Of a stretch of 64,000 nucleotides of DNA, positions 44,771-52,227 are shown piece after piece (the first letter of the stretch is position 1; every line of letters starts with the position of its first letter). Source of the DNA: Maribacter sp. PR1 (GTDB lineage Bacteria; Bacteroidota; Bacteroidia; Flavobacteriales; Flavobacteriaceae); assembly GCF_028464145.1 (NCBI RefSeq), contig NZ_JAQPCG010000001.1:682001-746000 (forward strand), written 5' to 3'. A model generated the notes under the pieces. The model ran no database searches. It worked only from the letters and a program-made list of their open reading frames with translations, and was not told the origin of the DNA. Both the position numbers and the translations under genes were made by a program.

Positions 44771-44808
44771 AAAAAAGCCCCGAAACCCATTAAGGGTATC
44801 GAGGCTTA
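44771..44808 (-). terminator. Rho-independent terminator of ssb
   Basis: Read on the minus strand: a 13-base-pair stem with two mismatches (776-788 with 794-806 in the 44-kb numbering), a 5-base loop, then TTTTTT. It lies about 20 bases beyond the ssb stop. Confidence 0.75.
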
Positions 44809-44825
44809 TCTAGTTCTGATTTATC

Positions 44826-45158
44826 TCATTTTCCCAACATCAATAATTCATTACAACGGACTTCCGTAATATATCTTCTTTCTCCCTCCTTGGTCTCATA
44901 CGAGCGGTGAGTAAGCTTACCTTCTACGGCCACCTGCTTGCCTTTGAGCAAATAGTTCTCTACAATTTCTGCCGTCTTGCCCCAAGCCACAATATTGTGC
45001 CATTGGGTATCCTCTACCTTTTCCCCTTTGGCATTTTTATAGCTCTCGGTAGTGGCCAATGAAAACTTGGCCAATTTGGTGCCATTTTCTAGGGTTACGA
45101 TTTCTGGGTCCTGTCCCAAGTTTCCAATCAACTGTACTTTGTTTTTAAGTGCGTTCAT
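44826..45158 (-). CDS. ssb: Single-stranded DNA-binding protein
   Basis: A 110-residue OB-fold protein: VQLIGNLGQDPEIVTLENGTKLAKFSLATTE begins the domain (only its start NKVQLIGNLGQDPEI matters), with TQWHNIVAWGKTAEIVENYL and VEGKLTHRSYETKEGERRYITE beyond. ATG 45158 (MNALKNK) is used; the longer frame upstream gives an unlikely Cys-rich leader. It ends at the OB fold and lacks the acidic C-terminal tail (DDDIPF-like) that recruits repair and replication proteins. It is therefore probably a second, short SSB rather than the housekeeping one. Confidence 0.9.
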   Translation of the reverse strand: MNALKNKVQLIGNLGQDPEIVTLENGTKLAKFSLATTESYKNAKGEKVEDTQWHNIVAWGKTAEIVENYLLKGKQVAVEGKLTHRSYETKEGERRYITEVRCNELLMLGK

Positions 45159-45216
45159 AATTTTAAATTTTTGCGTTAAACAGTTAATACTATCAAGCCT
45201 CCATGACTTGACAGGG

Positions 45217-45224
45217 CAAACATA
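45217..45224 (-). promoter_or_regulatory. Candidate -7 box of ssb
   Basis: On the minus strand TATGTTTG (plus strand CAAACATA) is an exact TAnnTTTG match, 58 bases before the ssb ATG. A TTTTG lies upstream but too close to serve as a standard -33. Confidence 0.45.
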
Positions 45225-45264
45225 TTTACAGCTCAAAAGATTACTCGGTTCTAAAACACTTATT

Positions 45265-45295
45265 TTCGTTTGTAATCGTTTACATTCGTTTGTAA
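45265..45295. promoter_or_regulatory. Nested operator-like repeats (LacI-type palindrome)
   Basis: TTCGTTTGTAA occurs twice (45265-45275 and 45285-45295), exactly 20 bases apart, two helical turns. Between them TGTAATCGTTTACA (45271-45284) is one base from the perfect palindrome TGTAAACGTTTACA, typical of LacI-family operators. TTTACA and TGTAAA (45279-45284 and 45291-45296) form another inverted pair. The element lies upstream of the ssb -7 box. Confidence 0.55.
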
Positions 45296-45346
45296 ACTTT
45301 TATAAAATTGAATATCAATGTTTTATTTATAATATTGAATTGTAAT

Positions 45347-45616
45347 TTATTTTCTAGGTATAGATGATTTCTGGGCATCTCTTAAAAAAGACCTACCACC
45401 ACAAAAGGAAAAATAGGCAATGATCCAACCAACAAATTGCCAAAACCAATCTAGTTGCATCTCATGTCTAACTGATGCTTTAGGTTCGAGCAATAAATAA
45501 GGAGTCCTTTTTACCAATGAAATAAAATCCGGAAGAAGGAAAACCACAATTGCAGTACTTAGGCAGATAAAAAGTATCCCTAGTACTGTCTCTATTATTT
45601 TACGGGCCCTTGACAC
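45347..45616 (-). CDS. Small putative membrane protein, 89 residues
   Basis: No recognised family. Two hydrophobic segments (about residues 9-32, ETVLGILFICLSTAIVVFLL, and 57-72, FWQFVGWIIAYFSF) predict two membrane passes with a basic C-terminus. The start is GTG 45616. The gene stands alone between ssb and the GH140-like gene, and nothing confirms expression, so it could still be a chance frame. Confidence 0.5.
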   Translation of the reverse strand: MSRARKIIETVLGILFICLSTAIVVFLLPDFISLVKRTPYLLLEPKASVRHEMQLDWFWQFVGWIIAYFSFCGGRSFLRDAQKSSIPRK

Positions 45617-45741
45617 ATCAATAAAAGTATTGATTTTTAGATAGTAGAAAAAATTCTAAATTTATAAGGTTATCGAATTATCCAAAACATTGGAAATAGA
45701 TACAAGAAATTGATTCGAAATTGAACCCCATCAAAAGAACT

Positions 45742-47148
45742 ATGAATGTACCCTTGAAATCACTCTATACTCTTATCAGTTCTCTTTTATTAGTGCTCAC
45801 CACCCAGGGACTGTTGTCCCAGCGTTTACAAGTAAGTTCCAATGGTCGGTATTTGATTACCCAAGAGGGCGAACCCTTCTTTTGGTTGGCGGATACCGCA
45901 TGGGAGCTCTTTCATAGATGTAATGAACAGCAGGCGGATCTATACCTCAAAAAAAGGGCGGAACAAGGATTCAATGTTATCCAAGCGGTGGCCTTGGCCG
46001 AATTGGATGGTTTGAACGACCCAAACCCCTATGGTGAAACCCCATTGTTGAACAACGATCCTTCCACCCCCAACGAGGCCTATTTTGATCATGTGGATTA
46101 TATCATAAAAAAGGCGGATTCCCTTGGACTCTATATTGCCTTGTTACCCACTTGGGGCGACAAGGTCAATACCAAGGAATGGGGCGTGGGTCCTGAGATA
46201 TTCAACGCGGCTAACGCCTATACTTTTGGCAAATGGATTGGAAATAGATATAGAGATTTTGACAATATTATTTGGGTCATTGGTGGAGATCGAAATCCCC
46301 GTAAGAATTCTGAAGATGTTAACATATGGAATCAAATGGCGGAAGGTGTCGCCCAAGGTGCCGGTGGGTATGAAAACACGCTCATGACTTTTCACCCACA
46401 ACCTAAAGAGGGCGGAGGATCTTCTACATGGTTTCATAATCAAGATTGGTTAGATTTTAATATGCATCAGACAGGTCATTGTGCCAATAAAGGTACCTAC
46501 AAGCATATTGAACAAGATTACAGCCTGCAACCTGTAAAACCAGTATTGGATGGTGAACCACTTTACGAAGACCACCCTAACTGTTTTAACGCGAAGGAAC
46601 TCGGCTACAGCACTCCTGAAGACATTAGAAGAATCATGTATTGGAACGTTTTTGCCGGAGCTTTTGGACAATCCTATGGGTGCCATGCCGTATGGCAGAT
46701 GTACACACTAGATAAAGAGCCTATAAATGGACCTTTACGACCGTGGACCGCTGCGTTGGACTTGCCCATGGCCGATCAAGTTAGGCATCTTAAAAATTTG
46801 ATGTTATCAAGACCGTTCTTTTCTCGCATACCTGATCAAAATATGATTAATGGAGACCAGGAAGAAAATAATGACTATAAAATTGCCACAAGAAGCGCAG
46901 ACAGTACTTATGGCATGGTATATCTACCCACAGGCGGAACCGTAAATCTTAATCTTTCATCCTTTTCAACCAATGAGCTAAACGCCTGGTGGTATGATCC
47001 AAGGACAGGAAACAGCTTTTCAGGAGGCAAGATATCCAAATCAAACGCTCTGAAAATAAAAGCTCCGACCTCCGGAAAAGGTCATGATTGGGTACTTGTC
47101 CTAGACGAACCGTCTAAAGGCTTTCCAATTCCCGGTAAAAGGCTCTAA
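45742..47148 (+). CDS. GH140-like secreted glycosidase (DUF4038 fold)
   Basis: A 468-residue exported enzyme. ATG 45742 begins a good signal peptide (MNVPLKSLYTLISSLLLVL, cleavage near LLSQ); the TTG at 45721 adds seven residues only. The TIM-barrel domain starts with RYLITQEGEPFFWLADTAWE, the hallmark of the DUF4038 / glycoside hydrolase family 140 group (apiosidase-like enzymes of pectin breakdown). A C-terminal beta domain (about residues 380-468, with GMVYLPTGGTVNLNLSSF, WWYDPRTGNSF) follows. Likely periplasmic or outer-membrane-facing plant or algal polysaccharide debranching; the exact sugar cannot be told. No SusC/SusD pair lies in the window. Confidence 0.88.
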   Translation: MNVPLKSLYTLISSLLLVLTTQGLLSQRLQVSSNGRYLITQEGEPFFWLADTAWELFHRCNEQQADLYLKKRAEQGFNVIQAVALAELDGLNDPNPYGETPLLNNDPSTPNEAYFDHVDYIIKKADSLGLYIALLPTWGDKVNTKEWGVGPEIFNAANAYTFGKWIGNRYRDFDNIIWVIGGDRNPRKNSEDVNIWNQMAEGVAQGAGGYENTLMTFHPQPKEGGGSSTWFHNQDWLDFNMHQTGHCANKGTYKHIEQDYSLQPVKPVLDGEPLYEDHPNCFNAKELGYSTPEDIRRIMYWNVFAGAFGQSYGCHAVWQMYTLDKEPINGPLRPWTAALDLPMADQVRHLKNLMLSRPFFSRIPDQNMINGDQEENNDYKIATRSADSTYGMVYLPTGGTVNLNLSSFSTNELNAWWYDPRTGNSFSGGKISKSNALKIKAPTSGKGHDWVLVLDEPSKGFPIPGKRL

Positions 47149-47218
47149 ATCGAACCCTTAAAATCAATAACCAACTCAGTATTTTTTCCTAACTTAAAAA
47201 ACTTAAAATTGAATCATT

Positions 47219-47512
47219 GTGGATTTAAAGGTAACCGATAATCCTTCTAAAAAAAGGTATGAGGCCGTAGTGGATGATTCCCTCGTTTTCATAGAATACA
47301 TCAAGACCAAGGAGAAAATTTATCTCACCCATACCGAAGTACCAAGTGCTTTAGAAGGAAAAGGAATAGGCTCTTCTTTGGTATTAGAGGTTTTAGAGGA
47401 TGTGGAAAGGCAAGATTTGACCTTAATTCCGCTTTGCCCATTTGTAGCGCTCTATTTAAAAAAGCATCCGGAATGGAAAAAATTGGTCATGAAGGGAATT
47501 AATATCGAATAA
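47219..47512 (+). CDS. Mini-GNAT N-acetyltransferase domain protein (YidJ/GNAT_2-like)
   Basis: A 97-residue single-domain protein of the small GNAT group. It has VFIEYIKTKEKIYLTHTEVP, the acetyl-CoA loop ALEGKGIGSSLVLEVL (Q/RxxGxG-like), and the ending CPFVALYLKKHPEWKKLV, the usual signature CPFVxxYIKxHPEY. GTG 47219 is the likely start. It is followed after six bases by an iron-sulfur protein gene, as is common for this family. Substrate unknown. Confidence 0.88.
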   Translation: MDLKVTDNPSKKRYEAVVDDSLVFIEYIKTKEKIYLTHTEVPSALEGKGIGSSLVLEVLEDVERQDLTLIPLCPFVALYLKKHPEWKKLVMKGINIE

Positions 47513-47518
47513 TCGAAT

Positions 47519-47950
47519 ATGGACAAAGAAATCATCAAAGAATACACCAACGGGGAACTTACCGTTGTATGGAAACCTAAAAAGTGTATCCACTCAGAAG
47601 TTTGTGTAAAGAAGCTCCCCGAGGTATACAAACCTCAGGAAAAACCGTGGATTACCCCCGAGGAAGCGAGTACCTCAGCTTTAAAGGCCCAAATAAATGA
47701 GTGTCCCTCCGGGGCCTTGACCTTTTATATGAACCATGGTGAAAAGCAAAAGGTAACCAAATCAGATCAAAAAGCAGAAGTCACGGTGCTAGCTAACGGT
47801 CCACTTAAAATCATAGGTGATTTGCATATACAATTAGCTTCTGGAGAAACGGTACAAAAAGAAGGAGCAACGGGATTCTGTCGCTGTGGGGCATCGGAAA
47901 ACAAACCTTTTTGCGATGGTTCGCATCGAAAAATAAAATTCATTGGATAA
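47519..47950 (+). CDS. Iron-sulfur protein: YjdI-like domain fused to CDGSH domain
   Basis: A 143-residue fusion. Residues 1-75 match the (4Fe-4S) mono-cluster YjdI family, with Cys23 and Cys29 in KCIHSEVCVKKLP and Cys62 in NECPSGALTF. Residues about 85-143 form a CDGSH domain with the three-Cys one-His [2Fe-2S] site: Cys120, Cys122, Cys131 and His135 in FCRCGASENKPFCDGSH. Proteins with this pairing are known but their electron-transfer partners are not. Co-transcribed with the mini-GNAT gene. Cytoplasmic. Confidence 0.9.
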   Translation: MDKEIIKEYTNGELTVVWKPKKCIHSEVCVKKLPEVYKPQEKPWITPEEASTSALKAQINECPSGALTFYMNHGEKQKVTKSDQKAEVTVLANGPLKIIGDLHIQLASGETVQKEGATGFCRCGASENKPFCDGSHRKIKFIG

Positions 47951-47973
47951 CTAGAAAAACTTAAATTACACCT

Positions 47974-48861
47974 ATGGAATTAGCCATTCACAACTGGATG
48001 CGGGCAGAATCTTTGGAACATACGTTGACTCGTATCTCCAAACTAGGATACACCTTTCTTGAGATTCAGGGGGCACCTGAAAATTATGACGCCAAAAAAA
48101 TAAAGCCGATAATGGATGCTCATGGAATCAAATGTTGGGGTTCCGTTACTCTGATGTTGGAGGAACGAAATCTATTGGCAAAAGACCCAGCTCAACGTAA
48201 AATGTCCATCCAATACGTTAAGGATTTGGCAAAAATGGTCGCTGACTTGGGGGGTTCGGTAATTTCTTTGGTTCCGGCCACGGTGGGTAAGATTATCCCG
48301 GACGCTACCCCAGAACAAGAATGGGAATGGGCCGTGGAGGGCGTACAGGAAATTTATAAGTATACTGAGGATCTAGGCCTACGTATAGGTATTGAGCCCA
48401 TAAATCGTTTTGAAACGTATTTCATAAATCGGGGAGCACAGGCCTTGGCCTTGGCCGAAGCTGTAGGTCCCAATTGCGGGGTGTGCCTGGATACCTTTCA
48501 CATGAATATAGAAGAAGAGGACATGTTCAGTACCATGAAACAAGTGGGCGACCGATTGGTTAACTTTCACGTTGCCGATAATAATAGAATGGCCCCAGGA
48601 ATGGGACATTTAAATTGGAAAAAAATTATTGAAACCTTACAGCAGATCAATTACGATAAGGTACTATCCGTGGAGTTTTGCGCACCTTTGGATAGAACAC
48701 CTGCCAACCCATTTCCAAACTCCATTGAAACCGATCCCAAGGAATTAACGGCCGAGCAAAAGAAGTTTTTGGAAGATCATGGTAGTTCTGCCATAACCGA
48801 TGAATTTTATACGATGCTGACGAAAAAATCCATGGATACATTAACCGAAATACTTAAATAA
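47974..48861 (+). CDS. Sugar epimerase/isomerase TIM barrel (D-tagatose 3-epimerase-like)
   Basis: A 295-residue AP endonuclease 2-fold TIM barrel. Metal-site segments resemble ketose 3-epimerases: IEPINRFETYFINR (Glu), CLDTFHMNIEE (Asp), NFHVADNNR (His), GMGHLNW, and SVEF (Glu). It is predicted to be a metal-dependent epimerase or isomerase of a keto-sugar or sugar acid derivative; which one is open. First gene of a five-gene run with gaps of 16, 4 and 0 bases and a final overlap, so all members likely serve one catabolic route. Confidence 0.86.
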   Translation: MELAIHNWMRAESLEHTLTRISKLGYTFLEIQGAPENYDAKKIKPIMDAHGIKCWGSVTLMLEERNLLAKDPAQRKMSIQYVKDLAKMVADLGGSVISLVPATVGKIIPDATPEQEWEWAVEGVQEIYKYTEDLGLRIGIEPINRFETYFINRGAQALALAEAVGPNCGVCLDTFHMNIEEEDMFSTMKQVGDRLVNFHVADNNRMAPGMGHLNWKKIIETLQQINYDKVLSVEFCAPLDRTPANPFPNSIETDPKELTAEQKKFLEDHGSSAITDEFYTMLTKKSMDTLTEILK

Positions 48862-48877
48862 TCAGAAAAATTAAACC

Positions 48878-50041
48878 GTGAAAATAACCAATATAGAAGC
48901 GTTTTGGCTGCGATGTCCTATTCCAAAAGAAAAACAACATTTTAGCGATTATGGGCTATTGACGAATTTTGATATGACCCTGGTCGTGGTTACTACGGAT
49001 ACCGGACTCCAGGGTTTTGGTGAGGCAAAAGCCGCAGTAGGGTCCTCTGGCTCCTGTGCCAGTATCGTTAGTTGTGTGGAAAACGAATTAAAACCCCAAC
49101 TCATAGGTCAGGATGCCCGAAACATTTCCCGTATTTGGGAAATGGTCTATAATGGCACCCGGGATCATTATTCCCTGTCCAGGGGACGTAAGTTTCCAAT
49201 TTTGGGACGACGGGGCCTTACTATTTCTGCGCTCAGCGGCATAGACACAGCCCTTTGGGACATTAAAGGAAAATCCTTGGGAGTTCCAGTCGTGGAATTG
49301 TTGGGTGGAAGCTGTAGGGATAAAATGGAAGCCTATGCCAGTGGCGGATGGGCCAAAGTGGATGCTATTGGGGAACAATTGAAAGGCTATACCAGTAAAG
49401 GGTTTTCCGGAGTAAAAATGCGTGTAGGCATTATGGATGAAACCGTCAAAGCCAGTGTAGAACGGGTAAAGGCAGCCCGAGAAGCTTTAGGGGACAACAT
49501 CAAATTGATGACCGATGCCCATGGAACCTTTAGTGTTCCGGAAGCCAAACAGTTTTGTCGCGGCGTGGCCGATTGTAACCTGTACTGGTTTGAGGAACCC
49601 ATCAATCCGGATAATAAAATTGGAACCGCAGAAGTTCGGTCCAATACGGATATTCCTATCGCCGCGGGTGAAAGTGAATACACCGCTTTTGACATTAGGG
49701 ATATGATTGCGGAAAGAGCACTGGATGTGCTGCAGCCCGATTGTGCCATTATTGGTGGTATTACGGAAGCCATACGGGTATCGCAATTGGCACACACCTA
49801 TCAGTTGGAACTGGCTCCACATTGTTGGGGATCGGCATTTTCTTTTATGGCAGGAGTTTCCGTTGCCTTCGCTTCACCATCCGCAAACGTAATTGAATTC
49901 TCTTTGGGCGGAAATCCGATGATGTATGATTTGGTGGAGGAAAATATCCGTGTTGATGATAAAGGTATGATCAAGGCACCCGATAAACCCGGATTGGGGG
50001 TAACCCCTAATTGGGATTTTGTAAAAGATTTTAAACAATAA
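48878..50041 (+). CDS. Mandelate racemase/muconate lactonizing enzyme family (enolase superfamily)
   Basis: A 387-residue enolase-superfamily enzyme. Catalytic and metal positions: the K-x-K/R-type motif is VKMRVG, the first Asp is in MTDAHGTF, the Glu is in FEEPINPDN, the third ligand Glu is in AAGESEYTAFD, and the general-base His is in LAPHCWGSAF. Such enzymes are acid-sugar dehydratases or racemases. Lys-x-Arg and the final His point to the MR subgroup (dehydratase or epimerase of an alpha-hydroxy acid). The GTG at 48878 is the only sensible start. Substrate unknown. Confidence 0.88.
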   Translation: MKITNIEAFWLRCPIPKEKQHFSDYGLLTNFDMTLVVVTTDTGLQGFGEAKAAVGSSGSCASIVSCVENELKPQLIGQDARNISRIWEMVYNGTRDHYSLSRGRKFPILGRRGLTISALSGIDTALWDIKGKSLGVPVVELLGGSCRDKMEAYASGGWAKVDAIGEQLKGYTSKGFSGVKMRVGIMDETVKASVERVKAAREALGDNIKLMTDAHGTFSVPEAKQFCRGVADCNLYWFEEPINPDNKIGTAEVRSNTDIPIAAGESEYTAFDIRDMIAERALDVLQPDCAIIGGITEAIRVSQLAHTYQLELAPHCWGSAFSFMAGVSVAFASPSANVIEFSLGGNPMMYDLVEENIRVDDKGMIKAPDKPGLGVTPNWDFVKDFKQ

Positions 50042-50045
50042 TATC

Positions 50046-50540
50046 ATGGCAAGAGCAGTAAAGATTAACCATGTGGCATTGGTAGTGAGTAATTTGGAAG
50101 AAGCTTGTAAATTTTATGAGCATGAATTGGGCCTAGAGCCCATTCCGGCATTTTTATTCGACTACCCTACCGCTTTTTTTAAGTTCAACGAAGAACAACA
50201 GTTACATTTAACGGAATGGGAAGATTCCTATTCCTTTAGGGGACATCTATGTGTTACCGTGGATGATATTAATGCCGTTTTCTTTAGAATGAAGGAACTG
50301 GGGGTTATCGATATTAAACCCTGGGGCAAGGTACGTCAGCTTCCGGATGGTGCCATTCAAATGTTTGTTCGCGACCCTTCAGGTAATTTAGTGGAATTAT
50401 CCTCATTCCCCGAAGACAAGGATAAGATAGACCCTAAAATTTTTGAGGACGAGTTATACAAAGAGGGAATTTATGTTTCCGGAAGGAATGACTTTAGGGG
50501 ATATAAAACGAAAGACGCTACTTTATATCACAACAAATAA
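50046..50540 (+). CDS. VOC-family metalloenzyme (glyoxalase/dioxygenase-like)
   Basis: A 164-residue protein of the vicinal oxygen chelate superfamily, with the two paired modules INHVALVVSNLEEACKFYEHEL and HLCVTVDDINAVFFRMKELG, and the late RDPSGNLVEL metal-site segment. The candidate metal residues are His9, His71 by eye, and the Glu in LVELS. The family covers lactoylglutathione lyases, epimerases and dioxygenases. Placement between an enolase-superfamily gene and a dehydrogenase gene fits a lyase or epimerase step on a small acid. The next gene begins directly after its stop. Confidence 0.85.
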   Translation: MARAVKINHVALVVSNLEEACKFYEHELGLEPIPAFLFDYPTAFFKFNEEQQLHLTEWEDSYSFRGHLCVTVDDINAVFFRMKELGVIDIKPWGKVRQLPDGAIQMFVRDPSGNLVELSSFPEDKDKIDPKIFEDELYKEGIYVSGRNDFRGYKTKDATLYHNK

Positions 50541-51533
50541 ATGCCAAAAAATATTCTTTTATTGGAAACCGTTGCCGAAGACGCCATGAAAGTATTGGAA
50601 TCGGCCGGGGATATGAACATCCTGACGGGATTTGATGAAGCTTCACGAAATAGCCACATAGCCACAGGTCAAATTGACGCTATTATTACTAGGGGAAAAG
50701 GACAAGTAAGGTCGACTTTAATGGATGCCTTACCAAAATTGCAAGTGATTTCGAGGTGTGGCGTGGGCTTGGATAATATCGATGTGGTTGAAGCCACAAA
50801 AAGAAAGATTAAGGTAGTAAATGCGCCCAATTCCAATGCCAACACCATCGCAGAGCACACCATCTCACTCTTATTGGTCTTGCAAAGAAAACTTTTCAAT
50901 GCCATTACCATGGTTAAGGAAGGTCGATGGCAGGATCGGGGCGGTTATAAGGGCGATGAACTACACGGAAAAACCTTGGGCATACTGGGTATGGGAAATA
51001 TTGGAACAAAAGTGGCAAAACTTGCCGATGCCTTTGGCATGAAAGTCATCTATTGGAGCTCCAAAAAAGAAGACGTTCCCTTTTCCTTTACCGATTTGGA
51101 TACCGTATTAAAAACATCGGACGCTATCAGCATACATCTACCCTTGACCCCAGAGACCGAAAACTTAATCGATGCTTCGGCATTGGAGAAAATGAAACCC
51201 AGTACTTTGCTAATCAATACAGCGAGGGGTAAGATTATTGATCAAAAAGCTTTGGCCGAATCACTCTATGCAAATAAATTGGGCGGATTTGCAGCGGACG
51301 TACTATCCGAAGAACCTCCTAAACCAAATGACCCCTTATTAAAATTGCCCAATACCTATATCACCGCCCATGTTGGAAGTCTAACCAAAACTACCTATGA
51401 CTTTATGTGTATGTTCACAGTACAAAATACCCTGGCGATTCTTCGAGGGGAGCAACCTGCAGAGCGTTGTATTTTCAATAGAAAAGAATTAAAAACCGAC
51501 TTAGACCAAACCAATGAACCCACAAAAAATTAA
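50541..51533 (+). CDS. D-2-hydroxyacid dehydrogenase (NAD-dependent)
   Basis: A 330-residue D-isomer-specific 2-hydroxyacid dehydrogenase. The NAD-binding motif is TLGILGMGNIGTKVAKLADA, and the catalytic residues are Arg in NTARGKIID, Glu in VLSEEPP, and His in TAHVGSLT. It resembles phosphoglycerate and glyoxylate/hydroxypyruvate dehydrogenases. It would oxidise or reduce a 2-hydroxy acid formed by the upstream enzymes. Its last codons lie within the left copy of the 375-bp duplication. The downstream amidohydrolase start overlaps its end by 20 bases. Confidence 0.92.
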   Translation: MPKNILLLETVAEDAMKVLESAGDMNILTGFDEASRNSHIATGQIDAIITRGKGQVRSTLMDALPKLQVISRCGVGLDNIDVVEATKRKIKVVNAPNSNANTIAEHTISLLLVLQRKLFNAITMVKEGRWQDRGGYKGDELHGKTLGILGMGNIGTKVAKLADAFGMKVIYWSSKKEDVPFSFTDLDTVLKTSDAISIHLPLTPETENLIDASALEKMKPSTLLINTARGKIIDQKALAESLYANKLGGFAADVLSEEPPKPNDPLLKLPNTYITAHVGSLTKTTYDFMCMFTVQNTLAILRGEQPAERCIFNRKELKTDLDQTNEPTKN

Positions 51534-52227
51534 ACAGTTCGTTTTTACAATAGCCTTAGCTTCTTTTATCTCTGGCTATTCCCAAGTAACTGTAAATCAA
51601 GATCGGTTGGAGCAGCGTATTTTTGATTTGGCAAAATTTGGACTTCAAGAGAACGGGGAAACGGAACGGGTCGCTTTTAGCGATGCCAATATTGAAGTAA
51701 ATAAGTGGGTCATATCAGAATTGACAAAAATGGGATTGGAAACCCATACCGATTTTGCAGGGAACATTGTGGCGACCAGGTCAGGTACTAAGAAGAACAT
51801 GAAACCCATAGTCTTTGGGTCGCACATAGATCGTGTCCCAAACGGAGGCAATATAGAAAAGAATTAAAAACCGACTTAGACCAAACCAATGAACCCACAA
51901 AAAATTAAACAGTTCGTTTTTACAATAGCCTTAGCTTCTTTTATCTCTGGCTATTCCCAAGTAACTGTAAATCAAGATCGGTTGGAGCAGCGTATTTTTG
52001 ATTTGGCAAAATTTGGACTTCAAGAGAACGGGGAAACGGAACGGGTCGCTTTTAGCGATGCCAATATTGAAGTAAATAAGTGGGTCATATCAGAATTGAC
52101 AAAAATGGGATTGGAAACCCATACCGATTTTGCAGGGAACATTGTGGCGACCAGGTCAGGTACTAAGAAGAACATGAAACCCATAGTCTTTGGGTCGCAC
52201 ATAGATCGTGTCCCAAACGGAGGCAAT
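51478..52227. repeat. Exact tandem duplication, 2 x 375 bp
   Basis: 51478-51852 and 51853-52227 appear base-for-base identical by eye, directly adjacent with no spacer. The unit contains the last 56 bases of the dehydrogenase gene plus the first 339 bases of the amidohydrolase gene, which overlap each other by 20 bases. The encoded 113 residues are identical in the two copies. No long homology flanks the breakpoints. Confidence 0.95.
51514..51867 (+). pseudogene. Truncated first copy of the M20 amidohydrolase 5' end
   Basis: A 117-residue frame whose first 113 residues equal the N-terminus of the full gene at 51889, then four junction residues (IEKN) and a stop. It includes the signal peptide and the first zinc-ligand segment (GSHIDRVPNGGN) but lacks the rest of the catalytic domain, so it cannot be an active hydrolase. 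It arises from the 375-bp tandem duplication. Whether it is translated is unknown; it keeps the original overlapping start context behind the dehydrogenase gene. Confidence 0.9.

Noticed and set aside
44546..44825. tRNA or CRISPR-like structure after the pigment operon
   Set aside because: Only one palindromic repeat copy and a terminator are present; no regular spacer array and no cloverleaf.
51478..52227. Mobile element as the cause of the 375-bp duplication
   Set aside because: No transposase, terminal inverted repeats or target-site pattern; the unit consists only of local coding sequence.
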